From: CALBPI01 sp039027435
GTDB lineage: Bacteria; Pseudomonadota; Gammaproteobacteria; Steroidobacterales; Woeseiaceae
Reading direction: 5' to 3'
Length of the DNA: 64,000 nucleotides
Assembly: GCA_039027435.1 (NCBI GenBank)
Contig: JBCCKF010000004.1
Coordinates: 124,001-188,000, forward strand
The notes beneath the pieces were generated by a model. The model saw nothing but the letters and a program-made list of their open reading frames with translations. It was not told where the DNA came from and made no database searches. The position numbers and the translations under genes are program-made. Positions 17,501 through 26,450 of this stretch are shown one piece after another; the stretch's first letter is position 1, and each line of letters starts with the position of its first letter.

Positions 17501-19255
17501 ATGGCAAGCCGGGTATCTCAAGGACTGGTACATGAAGTGTCGCACACGCTGCGCGATGCTTTCATCGACTACAACACCCGTTTCGGACAGATCACCCGGC
17601 GTGCCAAACGCAGTTTTGAGAAGCGCGACTGGTCAACCGGGCGCCTTGACGCCGTAGAGCGGATCGCACTTTACGACCGATGCGTTAAGGCGTGCGAAGA
17701 CGAACTGCGCGAGCGCCTTGCGGGCGTTACCGACCTTCATCCCCTGTGGTGTGCTGTGCGGGAGCGCTACGCGCAGCACATCGGCGGCTACCCGGATACG
17801 GAGTTTTTCAAGACATTCTACAACTCGGTGACTCGCCGCATCTTCGAGACCGTCGGTGTAGACCCATCGGTTGAGTTCCTTGCCACCGACGTCACACCGA
17901 CCGATATTCCGACCTCCGAACTCGAGTGTCACATCTATCGAAACCGAGGCTCACTTCGCCACCTGCTGGACGAGGCCCTCGCTGACTACTCTTTCCGCGT
18001 GAGCTTTCGCGATATCGAACGCACTATCGATTTCGTGACCGCGGAGCTCGAAGCCTTTCTTGCTCACACGAAGCCGGATGTCCGGGTGGAGCAAGTCGAG
18101 TTCATGAGCAGTGTCTTCTACCGCTCGACTCGTGCCTATTTGGTCGGTCGCATGAGCGCGGCAGACTGGTCGTCTCCGCTGGTCATCGCTCTGCGCAACA
18201 GCGATGAGGGCATCTACGCCGACGCTGTGATCCTCTCCGAGAATGACGTCAGCATGCTGTTCGGCTATACGCGCAGCTATTTCCATGCTGATGTCTCGCG
18301 CGTCGGTGCGGCGGTCGGCTTCATTAAGTCGATGCTGCCACGCAAGCCGATCGCGGAAATCTACACCGTGTTGGGTCGTGCAAAACAAGGCAAGACGGAA
18401 CGTTATCGCGCCATGGCCCAGCATTTCGAAAACTCGACCGACCAGTTCGTATTCGCGCGCGGCGACAAAGGCATGGTCATGGAAGTGTTCACACTGCCGT
18501 CGTACCCCATCGTGTTCAAGTTGATTCGTGATCGATTCGCGTACCCGAAAGACATCGCGCGCCAGGAAGTCATGGCGAAATACCGGCTGGTATTCAATCA
18601 CGACCGAGCCGGCCGACTCGTCGATGCACAGGAATTTCGCAGTCTCGAATTCGATCGCAACCGTTTCGCACCGGACTTGCTCGAATCACTGCTCGAGGGG
18701 TGCGCGAAGACCTGCTCGATCCAAGGCGACAAACTGATCGTGTCGCATTGCTACATCGAACGGCGGCTTGCGCCGTTGAACTTGTACTTGCAGGAAGCTG
18801 AGCCCGAGGCAGTGCGCGCCGCAGCGATCGACTACGGTCAGGCCATTCGTGATCTTGCATTAAGCAATATTTTCGCCGGTGACCTCTTGTTGAAAAACTT
18901 CGGTGTCTCCAGGCATGGACGCGTCATCTTCTATGACTACGACGAGCTGTGTCTGGTCACCGAATGTAACTTCCGGCGCTTGCCGGAGGCGCGTGATGAT
19001 GTCGATGAGATGCGCGCCGGCGCATGGTTCTACGTTGGACCGAACGATATCTTTCCAGAACAATTCGTGCGGTTCCTGGGGTTCCGTGAAGACGCACGAG
19101 CGGCGTTCATGGAACATCACGCCGACCTGCTGGACCCGGATTTCTGGATTCGCTTGAAACGTCGCCTTGAGTCAGGGAAGTCTCCGGAGGTTATCCCTTA
19201 TCAACCCAAGCAGTGGAGCGGTCACGCAGGCCTCGGGCATTTCGTGGTCCGCTAA
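17501..19255 (+). CDS. aceK: Isocitrate dehydrogenase kinase/phosphatase
   Basis: AceK phosphorylates and dephosphorylates Icd, setting the branch between the TCA cycle and the glyoxylate shunt. At 584 residues it matches the usual length. The ATP-binding element RAKQGKTE is present, and the C-terminal kinase core shows motifs such as AGDLLLKNFGVSRHGRVIFYDYDEL. It lies directly after icd rather than in aceBA as in E. coli; aceA and glcB are 35-39 kb away in this window. The ATG at 17501 has no strong ribosome binding site, so translational coupling to icd is likely. Confidence 0.97.
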   Translation: MASRVSQGLVHEVSHTLRDAFIDYNTRFGQITRRAKRSFEKRDWSTGRLDAVERIALYDRCVKACEDELRERLAGVTDLHPLWCAVRERYAQHIGGYPDTEFFKTFYNSVTRRIFETVGVDPSVEFLATDVTPTDIPTSELECHIYRNRGSLRHLLDEALADYSFRVSFRDIERTIDFVTAELEAFLAHTKPDVRVEQVEFMSSVFYRSTRAYLVGRMSAADWSSPLVIALRNSDEGIYADAVILSENDVSMLFGYTRSYFHADVSRVGAAVGFIKSMLPRKPIAEIYTVLGRAKQGKTERYRAMAQHFENSTDQFVFARGDKGMVMEVFTLPSYPIVFKLIRDRFAYPKDIARQEVMAKYRLVFNHDRAGRLVDAQEFRSLEFDRNRFAPDLLESLLEGCAKTCSIQGDKLIVSHCYIERRLAPLNLYLQEAEPEAVRAAAIDYGQAIRDLALSNIFAGDLLLKNFGVSRHGRVIFYDYDELCLVTECNFRRLPEARDDVDEMRAGAWFYVGPNDIFPEQFVRFLGFREDARAAFMEHHADLLDPDFWIRLKRRLESGKSPEVIPYQPKQWSGHAGLGHFVVR

Positions 19256-19265
19256 TCGGCAAAGT

Positions 19266-20525
19266 TCAAGCGCGCGTCTGGCCCGAGCCGCGCACGACAT
19301 GCTTGTAGCTCGTCAGCTCCTGAGCCCCCACTGGGCCGCGAGCATGGAGCTTTCCGGTGGAGATACCGATCTCCGCACCCAGTCCGAACTCGCCACCATC
19401 GGCGAACTGTGTTGATGCGTTGTGCATAACGATTGCGCTGTCCACATGCGCCAAAAAGTACTCTGCGGCCTCCGAATCGGTGGCGATGATAGCGTCGGTA
19501 TGGCCCGACCCGTAGGTCGCGATGTGATGAACTGCAGCGGCAGTGTCGCTCACTTGTGCAACGGTGAGCACGGGAGCCAGATACTCGGTACGCCAATCTG
19601 ACTCCGTAGCCCCGATCACTCGCGAATCCAGAGACCGCACTGCAGCATCGCCGCGCAACTCACAACCGCTCTCGATGAGACTTGCTAGCAAAGCCCGCTT
19701 CGAATCAGCGGACCAATGACGATCGATCAGTAACTTCTCGAGTGCACCGCAAATACCGGTACGTCGCATCTTGGCATTCACCACAACGTCCAGCGCCATC
19801 GCCTCGTCTGCGCTGTGGTGAATATACGTATGGCACAGTCCCTCGAGATGGCCAATCACGGGTACGCGCGCATCGCGTTGAACTCGCTCCACAAGACCAC
19901 GTCCGCCGCGAGGCACGACTACATCGACACTACCGTGAAGCCCGGACAGCAACTCGCCCACCCAGCGACGATCCTGATCGGGCATCCTTTGAATGGCATC
20001 CACCGGCATTCCAACTTGATCGAGTGCTGTACGAACCGCTCTCACAATCGCGTTCGAGCTATGCGCACTGTCTGTACCGCCTCGCAGAAGCACAGCGTTG
20101 CCCGCCTTCAGGCAAATTGCTGCCGCATCTGCGGTCACGTTCGGTCGACTCTCGTAGATGATCCCAATGACCCCCAAGGGGACCGAGACTTTAGAAATCT
20201 GCAAACCATTCGGCCGTGTCGTCTCAGCGATTACTCGGCCCAGCGGGTCAGCCATTGAAGCGATGGCTCTTAATGCAGCGGCGATCGACGCCAGGCGTTC
20301 CCGATCCAAAGTGAGGCGATCCACCATGGCCGGCGATACGTCACGTTGCTCCGCGCTGGCAACATCAAGTGCATTCGCAGCAAGAATCTCTTGCTCGTGC
20401 GCAACTAGCTGGTTTGCCATGCTCTCGATCGCCGCATCGCGCTGTTCCGCCGAGGTTTGTGAGAGCGCAGAGGCAGCCGCTCGCGCAGCATTCCCCAGCC
20501 GCTGTGATTGTGCAGAATCGTTCAT
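19266..20525 (-). CDS. proA: Glutamate-5-semialdehyde dehydrogenase (gamma-glutamyl phosphate reductase)
   Basis: ProA reduces gamma-glutamyl phosphate to glutamate semialdehyde in proline synthesis. The 419-residue protein is an aldehyde-dehydrogenase fold with the family segments SKVSVPLGVIGIIYESRPN, LRGGTDSAHSSNA and the catalytic cysteine in MRRTGICGALE. The start overlaps the proB stop by four bases (ATGA), so it is translated in step with proB. It is the last gene of an ilvN-proB-proA run and ends 10 bp from the convergent aceK. Confidence 0.97.
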   Translation of the reverse strand: MNDSAQSQRLGNAARAAASALSQTSAEQRDAAIESMANQLVAHEQEILAANALDVASAEQRDVSPAMVDRLTLDRERLASIAAALRAIASMADPLGRVIAETTRPNGLQISKVSVPLGVIGIIYESRPNVTADAAAICLKAGNAVLLRGGTDSAHSSNAIVRAVRTALDQVGMPVDAIQRMPDQDRRWVGELLSGLHGSVDVVVPRGGRGLVERVQRDARVPVIGHLEGLCHTYIHHSADEAMALDVVVNAKMRRTGICGALEKLLIDRHWSADSKRALLASLIESGCELRGDAAVRSLDSRVIGATESDWRTEYLAPVLTVAQVSDTAAAVHHIATYGSGHTDAIIATDSEAAEYFLAHVDSAIVMHNASTQFADGGEFGLGAEIGISTGKLHARGPVGAQELTSYKHVVRGSGQTRA

Positions 20526-21640
20526 GCGCCCCTATCCTTATGCAGCACCAGATTGTCCCGGTGGATCAAGGGTTCGCGACGTTGGCCCTCGGGCGTTTTG
20601 TGAATATCGCTGCTCGACATACCGGCCAGCCCCACTCCGATATCGGTTCCGTCTTCTGCTTGAATAGACAGGCAATCGCCGAGCTCAAAGTTACCACTGC
20701 AGTCGACCACACCCACATCCAGCAAGCTCTTGCCCCGCTTTAAAGCGTTCACTGCGCCCGAGTCGATGCGAACGCTCGCTTGTGTTCGCACCATTCCAGC
20801 TATCCAGCGGCGCCGCGCGCTGCCCGGATCGATCTGCGCCGCAATCACCGTGGCAATACTCCCTGCCCGCAGCGCAGCGACCGGATGATCGCGACGCCCG
20901 TTAGCAATGATGACCGTTGCACCGGAGCGTGTAGCACGCTGCGCTGCTTCGAGTTTGCTGCGCATGCCACCGGTACCAACGCCAGACACACTGCCACCAG
21001 CCATAGCCAATACAGCTTTTGTCACCGCCGGCAGCCATTCGATCACCGACGCATCCGCCGAGTTGTCCGGCGCAGCCGTCATCAAACCCGGGACATCACT
21101 GAACAGCAATACGCAGTCTGCTCCGATCATCTGAGCTACACGGGCCGCAAGCTGATCGTTATCGCCATAGCGCAGCTCTTCGGTGGCAACCGTGTCATTC
21201 TCATTGATGACGGCGATCGCGCCCCGGGCGTGCAGCGCCGACAGCGTCGCCCTTGCGTTCAGATGTCGGCGTCGGTGTTCGGTATCGGCCGGTGTCAGCA
21301 GCACCTGTGCCATCACAAGATCGACAGATTCAAGCGCAGTGCGCCAGGCCGATGACAGCGCGACCTGCCCTACTGCAGCGCACGCCTGCTTGTCAGCTAA
21401 TGACTGTGGCACGGCTTTGTCAGTGCGTCCGAGCGCCACTGCACCAGACGACACCAAGGTGACCTGCTTGCCCGATCTCACGAGTTCCGCCACGTCCTTC
21501 GCAAGCGCGTCCAGCCATGCACGTCGAACCTCTCCCGCCTCCGAAACCAGTGACGAACCGACCTTGATGACGACATGTTGACTGCGAGTGAGGACCTCGG
21601 CGGGAGTCACCGCACTCGCAGACTCGGAGAGCGCATTCAT
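20522..21640 (-). CDS. proB: Glutamate 5-kinase
   Basis: ProB makes gamma-glutamyl phosphate, the first step of proline synthesis and the usual point of proline feedback inhibition. The 372-residue protein has an amino-acid-kinase domain (VIKVGSSLVSE, GAVALGRT, GTGGMRSKLEAAQRA) and the C-terminal PUA region. Its start overlaps the ilvN stop by four bases. The coupling to ilvN puts proline synthesis and a branched-chain amino acid regulatory subunit on one transcript, an unusual pairing. Confidence 0.97.
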   Translation of the reverse strand: MNALSESASAVTPAEVLTRSQHVVIKVGSSLVSEAGEVRRAWLDALAKDVAELVRSGKQVTLVSSGAVALGRTDKAVPQSLADKQACAAVGQVALSSAWRTALESVDLVMAQVLLTPADTEHRRRHLNARATLSALHARGAIAVINENDTVATEELRYGDNDQLAARVAQMIGADCVLLFSDVPGLMTAAPDNSADASVIEWLPAVTKAVLAMAGGSVSGVGTGGMRSKLEAAQRATRSGATVIIANGRRDHPVAALRAGSIATVIAAQIDPGSARRRWIAGMVRTQASVRIDSGAVNALKRGKSLLDVGVVDCSGNFELGDCLSIQAEDGTDIGVGLAGMSSSDIHKTPEGQRREPLIHRDNLVLHKDRGA

Positions 21641-22182
21641 CGACCGCCGGTCACACGCTCCGCGAGGACCGCAATATCCGGCATCGCTTCGCCGGCAAGT
21701 ACCGTAGCCCCGCGAGAGATGCCGAGACTGCCACTGCGAACCAGCGCGACGATAGTGCCAAACTCGGTGAGGCCGACGACAAACCGATCGACGTCTGCTG
21801 TCGCGTTGGCGTACTCGACGGTGAACGCACCGGGGTGCTGGTCGAGTACACGTGCGCCCGAAGACTGACAGTGCTTGGTAACGTCCTCGATATCACGCAT
21901 CGGTACACGCAACTTGATCAAAGCGAGTTCACGCTCGAAGTGATCGCCGAGCGTCATGTCATGCAGATCGACGACGTCGACGAGCTTATTGATCTGGCGT
22001 GCGATCTGCTCAAGTGCGGCATCCGAACCACTGGTCACCACCGTGAGACGAGAAATCGCAGGGTCCTCGGTAGGCGCTACATTGAGCGACTCAATGTTGT
22101 AGCCGCGTGTTGAGAAAAGCCCGGTGAGACGGGTAAGTGCACCGACTTCGTTTTGCACCAAAACCGAGATGACGTGACGCAT
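21637..22182 (-). CDS. ilvN: Acetolactate synthase small (regulatory) subunit
   Basis: This 181-residue protein has an N-terminal ACT domain (MRHVISVLVQNEVGALTRLT, FSTRGYNIESL) and the C-terminal domain of IlvH/IlvN. It binds valine and activates the catalytic subunit. It is divergent from the catalytic-subunit gene at 22312 instead of directly following it, and it is the first gene of a run with proB and proA. The ATG has no good ribosome binding site. A functional pairing with that large subunit is inferred from proximity; a second catalytic subunit elsewhere is possible. Confidence 0.95.
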   Translation of the reverse strand: MRHVISVLVQNEVGALTRLTGLFSTRGYNIESLNVAPTEDPAISRLTVVTSGSDAALEQIARQINKLVDVVDLHDMTLGDHFERELALIKLRVPMRDIEDVTKHCQSSGARVLDQHPGAFTVEYANATADVDRFVVGLTEFGTIVALVRSGSLGISRGATVLAGEAMPDIAVLAERVTGGR

Positions 22183-22311
22183 GATGTTACTGCTGTTGGA
22201 GTTCGACTCGATAGTCGCGCAAGGACCCGGCTATTGCAATGCACAAGTCCATGCAACACACTCGAATTTAAGTAGATATAAGGATTTTTTCAGTCCATTC
22301 TAAATCCGGCC
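22183..22311. promoter_or_regulatory. Shared divergent promoter region, ilvN and acetolactate synthase large subunit
   Basis: This 129-base gap must contain the promoters of both divergent genes. It is AT-rich towards the large-subunit gene (around 22266-22290, including TATAAGGATTTTTTC). I see no leader peptide with a run of branched-chain codons and no hairpin pair typical of attenuation. Confidence 0.5.
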
Positions 22312-24162
22312 ATGAACCAACCCGCACCGACATCCGCCGCCAAACAACATCTGCTCGCCGGTCAGGAAATGACCGGAGCAGAAATGATCGTTCAGGTCAT
22401 TGCCGACGAACAGGTCGGCGTGATCTTCGGCTACAGCGGTGGTGCGATTCTCCCAACCTACGACGCCGTATTCCGCTTTAACCAACAAAACCGGGACGAG
22501 CGCGATAAGGGCAAGCTGCCGCTGGTTGTGCCAGCGAATGAACAAGGCGCAGGCTTCATGGCGGCTGGCTACTCCCGCGCAACCGGCAAAGTAGGCACGG
22601 TGATGGTCACGTCCGGCCCCGGCGCGACCAACATGGTAACGCCCGTACGAGACTGCGCGGCCGACTCAGTTCCCTTGGTGGTTATTTGCGGGCAGGTACC
22701 CAGAGCCGCTATCGGCACCGACGCATTTCAGGAAGCGCCGATTTCTGCCGTCATGGGCTCGGTCGCCAAGCACGTATTCCTGGTCACAGATCCAGAGCGA
22801 CTGGAAGCGACAATCCGAACCGCGTTTGAGATTGCGCGAACCGGTAGACCCGGCCCGGTCGTTATCGATGTTCCTAAGGACGTCCAAAACTGGACGGGCA
22901 TCTTCGATGGCGGCACAAGACTCCCGATCCCGGGGTATCGTCGCCGCCTGCAACGTGTCACCGAGAGTGCGCTACCAGACTCTGATTGCCAGTCGTTTTT
23001 GCAGTTCTTGAGTCAGGCCGAGAGACCGCTGATTTATGCCGGCGGGGGCGTGGTCAACGCGAACGCCAGCGACTCGGTGAGAAAATTCGCCGACCGATTC
23101 GGCATTCCGGTGACCACCACCCTGATGGGGATCGGTGCGGTCGATACGACGGAGTCTCTGTCGCTGCACATGCTGGGCATGCACGGCATGGCCTATGCCA
23201 ACTACGCGGTCGAGGACTGTGATTTTCTGATCGCGGTCGGCGCAAGGTTCGATGATCGAGTGGCCGGCGTACCGCAACGGTTTGCACCGAATGCGCGTCA
23301 TATTGCTCATTTCGATATCGACGTGTCGGAGATCGACAAGGTGCGTAGCGTGTCGTGGTATCACAACGGTGTACTCGAGGACGATCTTGAGGCGGTACTT
23401 AGCTACGCCGAACGCATCAGTTTTGAGAAATCATTCGATACCTGGCATGGCGAGATCGCTGCACTGAAGACGCGCCATGCGCTGAACTTCGATCGCGAGA
23501 GCGACAAGATTCAACCACAGGCCGTCATTGAATCGATCAACAAACTCACTGACGGTCGCGCGATCATCACGACGGGCGTTGGCCAGCACCAGATGTGGGC
23601 AGCACAGTATTTCGATTTCCGTGAACCTCGTCTCTGGCTGACTTCGGGCAGCATGGGGACGATGGGATTTGGTGTGCCTGCCGCTGTCGGTGCTCAGTTA
23701 GGACACCCGGACAGACTGGTCATCGACATCGATGGCGACGCCAGCATCCGCATGAATCTCGGTGAGCTCGAAACGGTCACCACCTACGACCTGCCCATCA
23801 AGGTCGTGGTTTTGAATAATTTCGGCGACGGCATGGTTCGGCAGTGGCAAAAGCTCTATTACAAGGGCCGGTTGTCGGCGAGCGACAAGTCGCTGCATCG
23901 CAAGGACTTCATCAAGGCCGCCAAAGCCGATGGGTTCGAATTTGCGAAACGGTTGGCGAATCCCGGCGAGCTGGATTCAACGATTCGCGAGTTTATTCAG
24001 TTCGACGGCCCTGCGTTCCTCGAGGTTATCATTGACCCCGATGCCGCGGTCTACCCGATGGTAGGCCCAGGCCAGAGCTACGCGGAGATGATCACCGGTG
24101 AGTTCATCGCGAGTCGCGGTGATGATGCAGACAAGAACACCGAGCAGACGGAATCATTCTAG
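22312..24162 (+). CDS. ilvB: Acetolactate synthase large (catalytic) subunit, unusual clade
   Basis: This 616-residue ThDP enzyme condenses pyruvate or 2-ketobutyrate in valine, leucine and isoleucine synthesis. It has the cofactor glutamate in VPANEQGAGFMAAGYSRATG and the ThDP/Mg motif DGDASIRMNLGELETVTTY with a following Asn. The FGYSGGAI opening and the inserted NQQNRDERDKGK segment before PANEQG differ from E. coli IlvB/IlvG/IlvI and suggest a separate clade. Its stop overlaps the convergent dehydratase gene by 9 bp. The start at 22312 is uncertain, as no ribosome binding site is obvious. Confidence 0.9.
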   Translation: MNQPAPTSAAKQHLLAGQEMTGAEMIVQVIADEQVGVIFGYSGGAILPTYDAVFRFNQQNRDERDKGKLPLVVPANEQGAGFMAAGYSRATGKVGTVMVTSGPGATNMVTPVRDCAADSVPLVVICGQVPRAAIGTDAFQEAPISAVMGSVAKHVFLVTDPERLEATIRTAFEIARTGRPGPVVIDVPKDVQNWTGIFDGGTRLPIPGYRRRLQRVTESALPDSDCQSFLQFLSQAERPLIYAGGGVVNANASDSVRKFADRFGIPVTTTLMGIGAVDTTESLSLHMLGMHGMAYANYAVEDCDFLIAVGARFDDRVAGVPQRFAPNARHIAHFDIDVSEIDKVRSVSWYHNGVLEDDLEAVLSYAERISFEKSFDTWHGEIAALKTRHALNFDRESDKIQPQAVIESINKLTDGRAIITTGVGQHQMWAAQYFDFREPRLWLTSGSMGTMGFGVPAAVGAQLGHPDRLVIDIDGDASIRMNLGELETVTTYDLPIKVVVLNNFGDGMVRQWQKLYYKGRLSASDKSLHRKDFIKAAKADGFEFAKRLANPGELDSTIREFIQFDGPAFLEVIIDPDAAVYPMVGPGQSYAEMITGEFIASRGDDADKNTEQTESF

Positions 24163-25182
24163 CGCTGGTGCGCGGTCGTAGATGTCGCACCCGCGCGCGA
24201 GCATCTCGTCATCAACGTTCCCACCGGAAAGAATGATGACCGTGGTGCGATCCCGAACGTCGATCTTGTTGTGCAGCGCAGCCGCCAACGCCACCGCGCC
24301 GCCAGGCTCCAGGACCAATCGACATTCGCGACGCGCGTATCCAACCGTATACAGTGCTTCCTCATCCGTGACACTCACACCGCCCGCCAAGAGCGCCTGA
24401 TTGATCGGAAACGTCAACGCTCCTGGTGTCGGCGTCAGCAGCGCATCGCACACCGATCGCGTATCCGATGGGTTGGCAACCCGTCGACCTTCGGCTAGTG
24501 AACGCACTGTGTCATCGGCTGCGGAAGGCTCAACCGCGTAGACACGGGTTTGCGGCCAGTTAAAAGAGAGCACACTCGCAATGCCGGCGCTTAGTCCGCC
24601 GCCGCCGCAACACACCAGAACCTGTTCGGGCGCCGCATCCGCCACCCGGGGATCCGCAATCAGCTCAAGACCAATCGAGGCTTGCCCGGCGATTACGGCA
24701 GGATGGTCGTAACTTGGAATCACCGGCGCACCTAACTCTGCCGCCTTCGCCATCGCGATCGCCTCGCGATTCTCTGTGTAGCGATCATAGGGAATAACGA
24801 TCGCACCAAGCCGTTCGGTACTTGTCCGCTTGGCGGGGGGTGCATCCTCGGGCATCACGATATGCGCCTGCACACCGCGCAGTCTTGCGGCGAGCGCAAC
24901 ACCCTGCGCGTGATTCCCCGATGACCAGGCCACCACACCGGTTTCTTGTGCGACCGGCAGACAGCTATCCAGTGCATTCAATGCGCCGCGAATCTTGAAC
25001 GAACCCGTTCGCTGCAGATTCTCCGGCTTGAGTAACAGACGCCCCCCCACCAATCGGTTCAGTCCTGCGTACTCCAGGAGGGGTGTTGGATTCAGTTCAC
25101 TGCGCAGTCGTGGATAGGCGCTGCTCGCCGCCTCAACAACAGTCGCTGCGTTGAGCTCGGATTCGATGGTCTGAGTGTTCAT
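24154..25182 (-). CDS. Threonine/serine dehydratase (fold-type II PLP)
   Basis: The 342-residue protein belongs to the fold-type II PLP family that deaminates threonine or serine. The PLP lysine is in TGSFKIRGAL (Lys63), and the phosphate-binding loop is CCGGGGLSAG. There is no C-terminal ACT regulatory domain, so it resembles the short catabolic type rather than full-length biosynthetic IlvA (about 514 residues in E. coli). The start MNTQTIES avoids ~70 codons of poor N-terminal extension. Proximity to acetolactate synthase suggests that it could feed 2-ketobutyrate to isoleucine synthesis. Confidence 0.88.
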   Translation of the reverse strand: MNTQTIESELNAATVVEAASSAYPRLRSELNPTPLLEYAGLNRLVGGRLLLKPENLQRTGSFKIRGALNALDSCLPVAQETGVVAWSSGNHAQGVALAARLRGVQAHIVMPEDAPPAKRTSTERLGAIVIPYDRYTENREAIAMAKAAELGAPVIPSYDHPAVIAGQASIGLELIADPRVADAAPEQVLVCCGGGGLSAGIASVLSFNWPQTRVYAVEPSAADDTVRSLAEGRRVANPSDTRSVCDALLTPTPGALTFPINQALLAGGVSVTDEEALYTVGYARRECRLVLEPGGAVALAAALHNKIDVRDRTTVIILSGGNVDDEMLARGCDIYDRAPALE

Positions 25183-25388
25183 TATTGTAAAGTAGCCAAG
25201 AATTCCCGGTTGTTGCGCTGCGATAAATCGAACGCTGATGTCAGTGTGTTGATGAACGGTGAACGATATCGACCCGATGTGTGCCAAAAAGAACAACTCG
25301 GCGCATTCTGTTGACTTGTCATATTTTCTCACCGTTACACGAGTAGACTGATCGACAGGGGAAAGCACTTCAAGTGCGGGGAGCAGGG

Positions 25389-26429
25389 ATGGCATCCGAG
25401 GGCAGAAGCACCGACGAGCTGATTCTGATGTTGTTGACCGGGGCCGGCACCATCGCCGTGCTTCCGTTCGCCATCATGCGATTCATGCAGGGCAGCTGGC
25501 CACTGTTTTTCCTCGATAGCGCTCTCGTCAGCGGCCTGAGCGCCCTTACCGCCTATGTCTATTTCACGGGTCGAATCGGGCTGGCACGCTACGCTGTGGC
25601 GACACTGTGCGTGGCCGCCATTCTCGGCACGGTATACGTTGCGGGAACCCAGCAATTGACCTGGACGTTTCCGGCGGTCCTGATCATTTTCTATCTGCTG
25701 CCACCCGTGCACGCACTCGGCATCAGTCTGCTGACGTTCTCCGCATTGCTGCCGCAATTCGTCACGACGCTAGAACCCGCCCAGTTGATGACAACGCTGT
25801 TCACGATCGCACTAACAGTCGCTTTCTCGTTCGCATTCTCGTCACAAAAGGAGGCGCAGCGAATCACTCTGCAAGACGTGGCGACCAAAGACCCATTGAC
25901 TGGCGCCGAGAACCGTCGGGGGCTCGGCGAGCGGCTAAAGGGATTGATCGCACGCAATCAGCGAACGCCGGTGAAAGTGTCTTTGATTTTGCTCGACCTC
26001 GATAACTTCAAGCGAATCAATGACGAGTACGGTCACGCTGCCGGCGATGACGTGCTCATTGGCGTGGTCAATGTGTTGCGCCAGCGCGTGCGCACCAGCG
26101 ACAGCATTTATCGCATCGGTGGCGAAGAATTTCTGATCATTGCGGACAGCGCATGTGAAGGCACAGCTCATGCTATGGCCGAGGACCTTCGTGTGTTGAT
26201 CGAGGCAACACGACTGGTCAAGGATTATCCCGTGACCGTCTCAATTGGTATTGCCCAGCTGGTTGCTGGCGAGGACTACGATAGCTGGATCAAACGCGCC
26301 GATGATGCCTTGTACGAAGCCAAGCGAAACGGACGCAACCGGGTGGTTCATGCGCTGGCTGACGGCACACTCTCAAGCGGCTTTCCGGCAGCCACAACCA
26401 GCGCGTCGACAGCGCGTCTCGTCTCCTGA
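25389..26429 (+). CDS. Membrane diguanylate cyclase (GGDEF)
   Basis: The protein makes cyclic di-GMP from two GTP. Five to six transmembrane helices (residues ~12-150) precede a GGDEF domain with the active-site GGEEF motif. An RTSD sequence lies exactly five residues before GGEEF, matching the RxxD inhibitory I-site, so product feedback is expected. The N-terminal membrane part has no recognised sensor motif. The ATG has GGGGAG five bases upstream; a GTG at 25374 is an alternative. It is divergent from the dehydratase gene and monocistronic. Confidence 0.95.
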   Translation: MASEGRSTDELILMLLTGAGTIAVLPFAIMRFMQGSWPLFFLDSALVSGLSALTAYVYFTGRIGLARYAVATLCVAAILGTVYVAGTQQLTWTFPAVLIIFYLLPPVHALGISLLTFSALLPQFVTTLEPAQLMTTLFTIALTVAFSFAFSSQKEAQRITLQDVATKDPLTGAENRRGLGERLKGLIARNQRTPVKVSLILLDLDNFKRINDEYGHAAGDDVLIGVVNVLRQRVRTSDSIYRIGGEEFLIIADSACEGTAHAMAEDLRVLIEATRLVKDYPVTVSIGIAQLVAGEDYDSWIKRADDALYEAKRNGRNRVVHALADGTLSSGFPAATTSASTARLVS

Positions 26430-26450
26430 TCTTTGCAGACCGCAGAAGCC

